In this document: positions 1-8,368 of the stretch, one piece after another
Numbering within the stretch: the stretch's first letter is position 1
Layout: each line of letters starts with the position of its first letter
Assembly: GCF_003362805.1 (NCBI RefSeq)
Contig: NZ_QNQT01000001.1
Coordinates: 186,001-250,000, forward strand
Reading direction: 5' to 3'
DNA length: 64,000 nucleotides
Source: Neobacillus piezotolerans
GTDB taxonomy: Bacteria > Bacillota > Bacilli > Bacillales > Cytobacillaceae
Translations under genes and position numbers: made by a program
The notes under the pieces: model-generated
Told to the model about the DNA's origin: nothing
Databases searched by the model: none
What the model saw: the letters and a program-made list of their open reading frames with translations, nothing else

Positions 1-48
1 CCGGACCTTGAGGAGATTTTCATGCATTACTATGAAAAGGAGGAGTAA
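1..48 (+). CDS. ABC transporter ATP-binding protein, C-terminal end (partial)
   Basis: Fifteen codons and a TAA stop run in frame from the window edge. The peptide (PDLEEIFMHYYEKEE) is the usual C-terminal tail of the ATPase subunit of ABC-2 type drug or bacteriocin exporters. Its last codons contain the AAGGAGGAG ribosome binding site of the permease that starts 5 bp downstream, so the three genes form one operon. The rest of the gene lies outside the window, so the substrate cannot be judged. Confidence 0.7.
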   Translation, partial: PDLEEIFMHYYEKEE

Positions 49-53
49 CCGCC

Positions 54-845
54 ATGAATATTTATTTGCACGAGCTGAGGGCTTATCGTAAATCAGCGAC
101 TCTGTGGACGTGCGCCATGATTGGCCTGGTTCTCCTGTTCCTGTCGATGTTTCCGTCGTTTTCGAGGGAGGCGGCGGAGTTTAAACTAGTGCTGGAAGGC
201 TTTCCGGATGCCGTCAAAAAGGCATTGGGTCTCTCTTTGGAAACAATCACTACACTGTTGGGATTCTATTCTTATGTTTTTCTGTACGTCGCGCTTTGCG
301 GAGCGATTCAGGCGATGAATCTTGGGGTTTCGATTGTTTCAAAAGAGGCTCGGAACAAAACGGCGGATTTTCTTTTGACAAAACCGGTTACCCGTACAGA
401 GGTGATCACTGCCAAGCTATTGGCGGCAGTGACAGCTTTGATGATAACCAATATAGTCTTCATGGCCGCTTCGTTTGTCATTGCTTCGATGGTAGCCTCC
501 GAAGGTTTCAGTCTAAAACTGTTTTTGATGATTACGTTGACGCTGTTTTTTATTCAGTTGATTTTTCTGGCGCTTGGAACAATGATTTCCGTGGTCGCGC
601 CAAAGATTAAGTCGGTTTTGTCTGTCTCCCTTGGAACGGTTTTTTCCTTTTTTATCATTGGGATGTTCGCCGGGGTAACAGACGATGATGTGCTAAAGTA
701 TGCTTCGCCGTTTAAATATTTTGAACCAGCCGAAATTGTAAGAAACTCAAGCTATGATGGGGAATTCCTTGGCATCGGCATAGGAATCGTAATTGCGGCG
801 ACTGCTGCCAGCTATGTAATCTTCGCGAAGAAAGATGTCCACTAG
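54..845 (+). CDS. ABC-2 type transporter permease
   Basis: A 263-residue membrane protein with about six hydrophobic segments. The central cytoplasmic motif SKEARNKTADFLLTKPVTR is typical of ABC-2 permeases that pair with a BcrA/YtrB-like ATPase and export lipophilic or peptide compounds. The ATG follows an AAGGAGGAG site lying inside the end of the ATPase gene. It is paralogous to the next gene (same EERDKTAEFLFSKPVSR-like motif, same C-terminal KxDV/KRDL ending), so the exporter is probably a heterodimer of two permeases with one ATPase. The substrate is unknown. Confidence 0.85.
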   Translation: MNIYLHELRAYRKSATLWTCAMIGLVLLFLSMFPSFSREAAEFKLVLEGFPDAVKKALGLSLETITTLLGFYSYVFLYVALCGAIQAMNLGVSIVSKEARNKTADFLLTKPVTRTEVITAKLLAAVTALMITNIVFMAASFVIASMVASEGFSLKLFLMITLTLFFIQLIFLALGTMISVVAPKIKSVLSVSLGTVFSFFIIGMFAGVTDDDVLKYASPFKYFEPAEIVRNSSYDGEFLGIGIGIVIAATAASYVIFAKKDVH

Positions 846-884
846 CTGTACCGCCGCCAAATTTTGCCGAATGGAGGTTTCGAT

Positions 885-1679
885 ATGAATATCGTTTTCA
901 GGGAATTGAAGGCGCACCGAAAATCGCTAATATTCTGGTGCCTCGGTGTCATCTTGATGGTCGTCTCGGGCATGGGAAAGTATGGCGCGATGTCCGGTTC
1001 CGGGCAATCAATGAATGAATTGATGGAAGGGATGCCAAAGGGGCTCCAGGCCGTTTTGGGCGTTGGCGGCCTTGACCTTTCTACCGTCTTGGGCTATTAC
1101 GGCATCCTGTACTTGTATATAGCAATCATGGCCGCGATCCATGCTGTTATGCTGGGAGCCACGATTATTGCGAAAGAAGAACGGGACAAAACGGCTGAGT
1201 TTCTGTTCTCAAAACCAGTTTCGAGAAGGAGAGTCATCACAGGCAAGCTATTCGCCGCCTTTGTCCAGGTTGCCATTATCAACCTCGTTGCGTACCTGTC
1301 ATCAATCTTGAGCGTTTCACGATATGATGGCGGACCTCATGTGGAAGGTGATATTGCTACCCTCATGATTGGGATGTTCCTTTTACAGCTCATTTTTCTG
1401 TCGATTGGAGCGGCGACAGGGGCTGTACAAAAGAAGGCCGGAAAAGCGGGAGCAACAGCAGCGGCCATTATGCTGGCAACATTTATTTTGTCAGTCGCCA
1501 TCGACATGAACGATAAGATAGAACCATTGAAATACTTCACGCCTTTTAAATATTATGAAGCGAAAGAATTATTGTTTGGAGCCGGTTTCAGCGGGGCATT
1601 TGTTCTACTTTCGGCCGCCATCGCAGCCGTGTTGACCGCTGTCACTTATATCAGCTACCAAAAACGGGACTTGAATTAG
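885..1679 (+). CDS. ABC-2 type transporter permease, paralogue of preceding gene
   Basis: A 264-residue polytopic membrane protein beginning MNIVFRELKAHRKS, like the preceding MNIYLHELRAYRKS. The ATG at 885 is chosen because GGAGG (873-877) sits 7 bp upstream; an in-frame TTG at 864 lies ahead of that site. The motif KEERDKTAEFLFSKPVSRR marks the cytoplasmic loop of ABC-2 permeases. It is last in the operon, 39 bp after its partner's stop, and is followed about 125 bp later by a terminator. It is expected to form the transmembrane pore with the upstream permease. Confidence 0.85.
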   Translation: MNIVFRELKAHRKSLIFWCLGVILMVVSGMGKYGAMSGSGQSMNELMEGMPKGLQAVLGVGGLDLSTVLGYYGILYLYIAIMAAIHAVMLGATIIAKEERDKTAEFLFSKPVSRRRVITGKLFAAFVQVAIINLVAYLSSILSVSRYDGGPHVEGDIATLMIGMFLLQLIFLSIGAATGAVQKKAGKAGATAAAIMLATFILSVAIDMNDKIEPLKYFTPFKYYEAKELLFGAGFSGAFVLLSAAIAAVLTAVTYISYQKRDLN

Positions 1680-1683
1680 GGGG

Positions 1684-1779
1684 AGAGCCGATGATTTGCG
1701 CTGCCTGGTTTATCGGACGATTAAAGATGCGGGCATTCCGATAGAAAATCAATGGGTAAAAGCGGCTGTGGAAGTTTAA
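1684..1779 (+). pseudogene. Short coding-like remnant after the ABC operon
   Basis: An open stretch ending in TAA reads ADDLRCLVYRTIKDAGIP followed by IENQWVKAAVEV. Its amphipathic composition looks like a protein C-terminus rather than random translation. There is no good ATG; a TTG at 1696 sits about 9 bp after a GGGGAGA-like site, which would give 27 residues. It may be a tiny gene or the 3' end of a deleted one. The family is not recognised. Confidence 0.25.
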
Positions 1780-1804
1780 GAGTAAATAAACATCATAGAA
1801 TTTA

Positions 1805-1837
1805 GGGAGAGAAGTGCTAGCTCTTCTCTCTTTTTTA
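1805..1837 (+). terminator. Rho-independent terminator of ABC exporter operon
   Basis: A perfect 8-bp stem GAGAGAAG/CTTCTCTC with an 8-nt loop is followed directly by six T residues on the plus strand. Confidence 0.85.
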
Positions 1838-1852
1838 TCCGCTTTTTTAAAA

Positions 1853-1882
1853 CCAAAAAAAGCCCCCTGATTTCTCAGGGGG
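1853..1882 (-). terminator. Rho-independent terminator of the S8 protease gene
   Basis: The stem CCCCCTGA/TCAGGGGG (1863-1882) is followed, on the minus strand, by a run of about eight T residues (the A-run at 1854-1861). It lies 37 bp beyond the protease stop codon, facing the terminator of the ABC operon. Confidence 0.85.
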
Positions 1883-1918
1883 AAGGTAGGAAGTCTAGAT
1901 TGGACTAATTGGATCGGA

Positions 1919-4900
1919 TTAATTGATTACAATCTTATGGGTTGTTGAATTGGTTGCACCTTTGTCGTCCGTAACTGTCAACGTGACGGTATAGGTGCCT
2001 TTCTTATTAAATGTGTGATCAACAGTCGTCCCGGTTCCGGTTGTTCCATCACCGAAGTTCCACTGATAGCTTACTATCGTTCCATCCGGGTCGCTCGATT
2101 GCGAACCATCGAATTTCGCAGCCTTTTTCATCTTGGCTGTTGCCTCGCCTTTGATTACTGCGATTGGCGCTTTGTTCTCTGCAGGAGGATCAACCTGGCC
2201 GCCGCCGGCAGTTACATACAACTTTCCTGGCGCGACTGCTTCAACTTGGTTCCCCGATTGATCTGCTACCCGGACTACGATAACGCCGCCTTCCATTGTA
2301 AGCGAAGCAGGAGTTGTGTAGGATCCTTCATAATGTCCAGGGGACGTTTCGGTCATTGTGATTCCATTGCCGCTGGAAGGCATCAATGGCAACTCAATCC
2401 GGAACGAAGCGTTAAGCCCTGGTTCACTGTCGAAGGATACCTGTACGGTTTCACCTGCACTAATGTGTACATCGGCAGCTGGTGAAATGTTTGTAATCTC
2501 TGGCGCGCTAAGATCAACAACTACATTACGAATAACAGTAGTTGTGTTGCCCGCGCGGTCGGTTGAGGTTACAGTAATCTCATTTTCACCGGCGTTGACT
2601 AGTATTTTGTGTGAGAACGTACCGTCGGCGTTCACTTTTACCGGTTGGCCGTTCACTGTTAGGTTATCAAAATGTTCATCGGTTGTTGTCCCTGTTACAT
2701 GAACCATTTCGACATTTGTTCGGTAATCCTGAACTGGTGCGGTAACATCAAGGGCCGGTGCTGTCTGATCCAATGTGACGGTAGTAGGCTCGGAACGATC
2801 GGAAATTTTTCCGTTCACAACTACTTCAACGGACAATTCGTTCGCACCCGCATGGAGCGTTGTCGGGATGCTGAACTTGCCTTTTTCAACAGTGCCAGTA
2901 CCAACCTGTTCTGTACCGTTGAACAGTTTCACTGTCGAACCATTTACTTGAGAAGTTCCGGTTACCGTAACATTTTCATCCTTTGTAAAGGAGCCGTTTG
3001 CAGGAGAAGTGATCACTGGCGCGCCAACAGGGTATTGGACAATCGCGCGGATCATGTAGTTCCCTTCGGCTGCAGGAGATTGGCTCCATGCGCCGCTGAT
3101 TCTTTGCCAGCTGCGTAAAGCATTCGTGCCGCTTTCATCCGTAGCCAACCCTGGTGTGTTAGGATTCGCGAATGTTTGGATATACACAACGTAGAAATCT
3201 CCTTCAATCATTACCGGTTCTTGGAATTTTACCGTTGTCCATGTGCCATCGCGTTTAGCCGTTCCGTTGAGTGGGCCCGCGAGTTGTCGGCCTGGTGAAC
3301 CATTGGCACCAGTAGCGTCATAGATTGCGTATTGGAATGCTGTACCGCCCGGAACCGGCCATTCTGTATCCCAGAAGCGGAACATTGCGCCTGTTACCTG
3401 CGCCGCGCCATTTTCAGGCGTCATGCGAACAGCCCAGGCATTGCCGGCTGCGTTCCATGCGCGTGCATTCTCAGCTGTACCGTCATCATATCCGATTGTT
3501 CCTTCAAATCCGATAAATGGTTTCAATGCTACATTCGCTTCAACTGATCCATTTCCTGTAACCGTGACAGTTGAATTCTTATTGTAGTATTGGTCGGCTG
3601 AAACCGCGAGTGTGTACGTTCCTTCGAGTACTTCAAGGGAGAATGCACCGTTTTGATCTGTTCTTACAGGTGCGATACGGGCATCTTCCATGACCATTAC
3701 AGTTGCATTCGCGATTGGTTCGCGGGATCTTTCATCCGTCACTACACCCGTAATGATGCCGTGTGGAATCGGTTCAAGTGTAAAGCTGACTGATGTATCC
3801 CTTCCGTCAACAATCGTGATAGGACGGGTTTGTGGATAGAATCCATAGGCGTCAGCGCGAATGTTGTAATCTCCGGCCATATGAATCATGCTAAAGCGTC
3901 CGTTACTTGCATCCGTTCTTGTAGAACGGCCAGTTTCAAGGACAGTAACTGTCGCATTGGCAGGCAAGCTTTGCAGCCCAATTCCGCCTTGTGGCTGAGC
4001 CGGCAATGCATCCTTTTCCGTTCTGGACAGTTTTACCGCTGGTGCTTCATCAGTTGGCTTCGGTTTAACCATTGCCTGGGAGTCACCTTCAACCGCTCTT
4101 TCGAACTTTTGTGGTGCTACAGATGCCAATACGGCAAAGTTATCGATATACCATCCGAGTTTTACGACACTGCCATCGGATGTAACTCGGAATCTTACCT
4201 GAACCTGCTGGCCCGCATAGGAGGCTATATCGTAAGAAACTGTCGACCAGTTCTTGCCGTTTGTTGAGTGGCTAAACATGCCAAGCTGGGTCCAGGTTGT
4301 TCCGCCATCTTTTGTAATTTCGACGTAGCCTTTATCGTAGTTTGTTTCCAGCTCATACCAGTGCGAGAATGCGAGTGTCGCGTTATTTACCTGTGATAGG
4401 TCGATAACCGGGGATACGAGCGAAAAATTGCTGCTGCTTTCGTAATTGCCGTCAAGATCGGTTCCCCATACATTTGGAGCGGATAGTGGAACAGGTGCGC
4501 CAGTGCCTGAAGGAGTACCGCGCTCCCACTCATCACGTGTACCGGAATGCGTCCATCCGTTATCCGTATTTCCATCAAAATTGTCGCTGTATATCGTTAC
4601 TGGAGCGGTAACTGAAACGGATACCTCGTTGGAGTTTCCGCTCTCGTTGCCAAAGTAATCCTTTGCTCTTACGACATAGAAATAGGTCTCACCATTGGCT
4701 GTGTTGGAATCTGAAAAACTATTTTCAGTTGTCGTTCCGATTTTTTCATAGCCGCTGCCTGAGACAGATGAACGATAAACATTGTATTCTTTGAAATCTT
4801 TATCAGCAACTGCTGACCAGTTAAGCGATACAATTCCCAGAGAATTAGCCCGGGCGGTTAAGTCTGCTGGAACAGCAGGTGCGACATCATCCGCTCCAAT

Positions 4901-7270
4901 AAGCTCCACATCATCAATATACCAGCCATCCCGTGTCCCGGAACCGTCGGTATGCAGGTTGAAAATGAGATAAACCTGTTCTCCTGCAAATCGTGATAGG
5001 TCAACCAATTGGTTTTTCCATCCGCCACTTGCCCCAGTGAAGGAAGCTAAAGAAACGAATTCATAATTGGTGGATTCCGTTGCTGCATACACGACGCCTC
5101 TGTCATAATTGGTCTCCAGGTTGAACCAGTGCTTGAAGGAGAGAAGTACGCCTCGATTGCTATCCAAGAGATCAATTGGCGGCATCATCATATAGGAGTT
5201 GGAATTGTTGAGATATTGACCGTTAAGTTTGGTTGCGATCAGCTTTGTGCCTGAAGCTGCCGAACCAGGGCCTCCTACAGGAACACCCCATTCCCAGGTG
5301 TTATTTGCTCCACCTGTTGTAAAGCCAGTAATATTTGTTTCGAAGTCTTGCATGTAACCAGGTTTAACACCATTTGAAACTTCGATTGAATACTTATTTG
5401 TTTCAAAACCGTTATTGCCGTAATCGTTGACCCGGATGTAATATTCCGTACCCGCCGTATGCACGAGGAAGTAAGGAATAGAGCCTTCATACACTCCGGC
5501 TTTGTAGTCGCCAGACGTGCGTGACATTGGAATGTATGTCCAGTGCGTGTTGCCTTTAATTCTGGCATACGCTTCTACTGTAACAACGCCAACATTATCG
5601 GATACACTGGCAGTGAATGGTATATCCAAGCCTGTATAGGCCATTGTTACAGGCGTGTGCTCAAGTACTGGCGGCTCGAAGTCATCTCCGGCGGTTGCCA
5701 CACGGCCGGATACTGAACCAAGACCGCTCAGAATGGAGCCTACAGCATCGGCGGCGTTGATTAATCCGCTTCCGTACCCGTTGTTCGGGCTTGTAGGGTA
5801 CTCGGCATCGGTTAATGGTATTGCTGTTGTTTGAATAATGTGTTCAAGTTGGTCAACCGTGAGGGATGAGTTTACTTGAAGCAGCAATGCGGCTAGCGCC
5901 GTTGTATGCGGGCCGGCCATCGATGTCCCGTTCCATCCGCCTTCATAGCCCCCGCCTGGTACAGAGGAGCGTACATTTACTCCTGGCGCGGATACTTCAG
6001 GCTTAATTTCTTGATAAGGAGACGGGCCCCTTAGTGAGAATGAAGCTACTTTGTTGTTGATGTCTGTTGCCCCTGTAGCGAATGATTCCGGATAGTTGGC
6101 GGGATTCGCTACCGACCCAGGGCCGCCTGGGTTGCCAGTGCGGACGTTTCCAGCTGAAAACTCAGGGAAGATTTGTGCCGCGCGCCAGGATTGGACCGTT
6201 GGCCGGAACCACTCGTCAAGGCCAGGGCCGCCGCCCCATGAGTTATTCACAACGTCTGGAGCCATTTCCGGATGTGGGTTGCCGTTTCGATCAATCGGAG
6301 CCATCAGCCATTGCGCACCACGTAAGATAATGTCATCCGTTGTGGATGGATTGAAAATACGGACAGCCATCCATTTTGCTCCGGGTGCGACACCGATTTG
6401 GTTCGTTCCGTTCGCTTCCGAACCAACCATTGTACCCATTGTATGGGTTCCGTGGCCATCCGTATCTACAGGCATGGACGCTCCGCTATGGGGATCAAAC
6501 CAGCTGAGTTCAGGATTGACGACATTGCCGTTAGCGTCGTAGCCACGCCATTTGCGCTGCAATGCAGGATGGGTTAAATCAACCCCTGTATCCAGATTCG
6601 CAACCACTACGCCAGTTCCATCGATACCCATTGCCCATGCTTCAGGCGCATGGACTTGATTGATGTTCCACTCAATATTGCTAGGCTGGATATCCGCGGT
6701 TGCAACCTTTTCCTCAGTAACCGCCGTCTTTTCCGCTTTATCTAGGAACCGCTCTTCGTTAGGAAGAATCTTGGCTACTTCAGCGCGTAAAGCGATCTTC
6801 TCCATAACTTCCTTCGTACTCGTTACAGCCATCGCATTTACGATGAAGAAGCTTTCAAAGCTTTTTACTTGACCCTTTTTTTGCATATTTTCTAAGTATT
6901 TTTCCAAACCATATTGTGTACGGGTTGCTGTTTCACGCAAAGAGGAAATAACAGCGTTACGCATCGCAAGCTTGGCAACGGCTGGAGTTTCTTTTTTCTT
7001 TAGGGATGCTTGATGAGCGTTTTTTGAAACAGTGTCAACATCTGCTTGTTCTTTCATCTTAATGAGGTAGGTTACGTATTCCTCATCCGTGAATTGTTTG
7101 GCTAGTTTAGGAGCGATTTTGTCAGCAACTAGTTGGGGTACGTTTGATTGAAGATCAACCTTTTGCATAGAAGCATTTCCTGTTGCATAAGCCGGGGCAA
7201 CGAGCGTTAGTGTAAGTACGAAAATTAGCCATTGAGAAACCCATTTACGCAATCTCTTGCTTTTTGCCAA
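1919..7270 (-). CDS. Very large secreted S8 (subtilisin-family) protease, bacillopeptidase F-like
   Basis: About 1,783 residues, longer than B. subtilis Bpr (about 1,430). The TTG at 7270 is chosen because AGAGGGAGAGG lies 6-7 bp upstream; an in-frame GTG at 7291 precedes that site. Order of parts: signal peptide (ending APAYA), an I9-like propeptide region to about residue 190, and the S8 catalytic domain. The catalytic triad is Asp227 (NLDTGVD), His273 (DGHGTH) and Ser450 (NGTSMAGP), with an oxyanion Asn in VNNSWGGG. Then come two Peptidase-M6/MAM-like beta domains separated by a fibronectin-III module, carboxypeptidase-regulatory-like repeats, Ig-like bacterial domains, and a C-terminal PKD domain (SSDPDGT, WNFGDG). 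No LPxTG or SLH anchor is visible, so it is probably released. It likely degrades extracellular protein; the beta modules suggest substrate or surface binding. Confidence 0.92.
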   Translation of the reverse strand: MAKSKRLRKWVSQWLIFVLTLTLVAPAYATGNASMQKVDLQSNVPQLVADKIAPKLAKQFTDEEYVTYLIKMKEQADVDTVSKNAHQASLKKKETPAVAKLAMRNAVISSLRETATRTQYGLEKYLENMQKKGQVKSFESFFIVNAMAVTSTKEVMEKIALRAEVAKILPNEERFLDKAEKTAVTEEKVATADIQPSNIEWNINQVHAPEAWAMGIDGTGVVVANLDTGVDLTHPALQRKWRGYDANGNVVNPELSWFDPHSGASMPVDTDGHGTHTMGTMVGSEANGTNQIGVAPGAKWMAVRIFNPSTTDDIILRGAQWLMAPIDRNGNPHPEMAPDVVNNSWGGGPGLDEWFRPTVQSWRAAQIFPEFSAGNVRTGNPGGPGSVANPANYPESFATGATDINNKVASFSLRGPSPYQEIKPEVSAPGVNVRSSVPGGGYEGGWNGTSMAGPHTTALAALLLQVNSSLTVDQLEHIIQTTAIPLTDAEYPTSPNNGYGSGLINAADAVGSILSGLGSVSGRVATAGDDFEPPVLEHTPVTMAYTGLDIPFTASVSDNVGVVTVEAYARIKGNTHWTYIPMSRTSGDYKAGVYEGSIPYFLVHTAGTEYYIRVNDYGNNGFETNKYSIEVSNGVKPGYMQDFETNITGFTTGGANNTWEWGVPVGGPGSAASGTKLIATKLNGQYLNNSNSYMMMPPIDLLDSNRGVLLSFKHWFNLETNYDRGVVYAATESTNYEFVSLASFTGASGGWKNQLVDLSRFAGEQVYLIFNLHTDGSGTRDGWYIDDVELIGADDVAPAVPADLTARANSLGIVSLNWSAVADKDFKEYNVYRSSVSGSGYEKIGTTTENSFSDSNTANGETYFYVVRAKDYFGNESGNSNEVSVSVTAPVTIYSDNFDGNTDNGWTHSGTRDEWERGTPSGTGAPVPLSAPNVWGTDLDGNYESSSNFSLVSPVIDLSQVNNATLAFSHWYELETNYDKGYVEITKDGGTTWTQLGMFSHSTNGKNWSTVSYDIASYAGQQVQVRFRVTSDGSVVKLGWYIDNFAVLASVAPQKFERAVEGDSQAMVKPKPTDEAPAVKLSRTEKDALPAQPQGGIGLQSLPANATVTVLETGRSTRTDASNGRFSMIHMAGDYNIRADAYGFYPQTRPITIVDGRDTSVSFTLEPIPHGIITGVVTDERSREPIANATVMVMEDARIAPVRTDQNGAFSLEVLEGTYTLAVSADQYYNKNSTVTVTGNGSVEANVALKPFIGFEGTIGYDDGTAENARAWNAAGNAWAVRMTPENGAAQVTGAMFRFWDTEWPVPGGTAFQYAIYDATGANGSPGRQLAGPLNGTAKRDGTWTTVKFQEPVMIEGDFYVVYIQTFANPNTPGLATDESGTNALRSWQRISGAWSQSPAAEGNYMIRAIVQYPVGAPVITSPANGSFTKDENVTVTGTSQVNGSTVKLFNGTEQVGTGTVEKGKFSIPTTLHAGANELSVEVVVNGKISDRSEPTTVTLDQTAPALDVTAPVQDYRTNVEMVHVTGTTTDEHFDNLTVNGQPVKVNADGTFSHKILVNAGENEITVTSTDRAGNTTTVIRNVVVDLSAPEITNISPAADVHISAGETVQVSFDSEPGLNASFRIELPLMPSSGNGITMTETSPGHYEGSYTTPASLTMEGGVIVVRVADQSGNQVEAVAPGKLYVTAGGGQVDPPAENKAPIAVIKGEATAKMKKAAKFDGSQSSDPDGTIVSYQWNFGDGTTGTGTTVDHTFNKKGTYTVTLTVTDDKGATNSTTHKIVIN

Positions 7271-7522
7271 TACATTTCCTCTCCCTCTCACTTAAAATTT
7301 TCTTTTTTAAAAACAGAGTAATAGACAGACCTCCTTTCTTTTAACAAGAGTAAAGGAATCTGAATATTTAGACAACATTAAAAAATATGCTTCTTTTCGT
7401 ATTTTGGAAGGATTTTCCCAATATGGTAAATGGGTACATTGTTATTGTAGTAGAAAGAAAATGAAACAACAGGTGAGTAAGTTTCAAAGAAGCAACAATA
7501 GCTTTTGGGAGGAGAAGGAGAA

Positions 7523-7627
7523 GTGAAAATACTACAGGATACCATATTTTACCTAGAGGAGATTCGACAAATGCCGTATATCTGCCGTGAGAGCCGTCCA
7601 GACAACCAACAGGTGCGTTTTAACTAA
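7523..7627 (+). CDS. Possible small protein of 34 residues with a strong ribosome binding site
   Basis: A GTG at 7523 follows an excellent GGGAGGAGAAGGAG site (7508-7520) and opens a 34-codon frame (MKILQDTIFYLEEIRQM...) ending in TAA. The site is much better than expected by chance in this AT-rich spacer. No family is recognised. It is either a real small protein or the surviving 5' end of a lost gene; the next 230 bp on the opposite strand also look like a remnant. Confidence 0.35.
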   Translation: MKILQDTIFYLEEIRQMPYICRESRPDNQQVRFN

Positions 7628-7630
7628 GAT

Positions 7631-7858
7631 TTACGTTGCTTTATCAGCCAATTGATCAATTTTAACTGTCAGCCCCGGCAACATACACATTCCTCCCAAT
7701 TCTACAAAATCCGTTTCTATCGGCCTTAATTTTAAATGCCGGGAATCCGTAATATATACCTCAAAAGTCAATAATGAAGGGATCAAACGGACGATAAAAT
7801 TGATACGTTCGGATGCAAATCCGAAGGTGAGGAACATTTTAGTGATTTGAAGAAACAC
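7631..7858 (-). pseudogene. Unrecognised 75-codon coding-like fragment
   Basis: This minus-strand frame has protein-like composition near its C-terminus (EVYITDSRHLKLRPIETDF, then GGMCMLPGLTVKIDQL). It has no ribosome binding site before the GTG at 7858 or the ATG at 7837. It ends 3 bp from the stop of the small plus-strand frame. It may be the 3' part of a decayed gene; no family is assigned. Confidence 0.25.
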
Positions 7859-8368
7859 GCAACGAAAGAGTTTTATAAATACTAAGTTTATATTGTGGGA
7901 GGTTATTTAGAAAAAAATTTCCCAAGAAATTTTAGTGATTGATAGGTTTCATTGCATGTAATTGATTTCATATTAACATTTGATAAAAAAACCTAAAAAA
8001 CAAACCGATTTTTTTAATAGAAATTGTTTCCAAACGATTAATTTAAGTGTTTCTAACTCCTTATCCATTATCCAATAAAGAATTGCCCCAGCTCTTATGG
8101 TACGAATATACGGCTAGCTGGCCAAACATACAGCTCCTTAGTTTATACTGAAGCACCAAAAGTGAGATAGGATTTCTTTGACCACACCCTCTTTTGATGC
8201 TAGAGGATTTGATATTAAAATAAAGTATTTTAATTGTTGCCAATAGTATATAATTGCAATAAAAGTAATATTTCGACAGTAGAAATGTTAATTAGTCAAA
8301 ATTTGCATAAGAGTGTGGATTACGCAAAACTGCCAATGAAATTTTTATTGCTTTAGGGGTGTAGAAAA
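7859..8368. other. AT-rich intergenic stretch before the signalling operon
   Basis: About 510 bp with no supported gene. A 60-codon minus-strand frame at 8061-8243 has no ribosome binding site. The base composition becomes markedly AT-rich here and stays so to about 19.7 kb. A TATAAT-like hexamer near 8246 lacks a convincing -35, so no promoter is called. Confidence 0.4.

Noticed and set aside
5275-5568. Minus-strand 97-codon frame and many other long frames inside the protease gene, as well as plus-strand frames opposite it
   Set aside because: They are shadows of the S8 protease reading frame without ribosome binding sites.
8061-8243. 60-codon minus-strand frame in the AT-rich spacer
   Set aside because: No ribosome binding site, low-complexity composition and no protein-like pattern.
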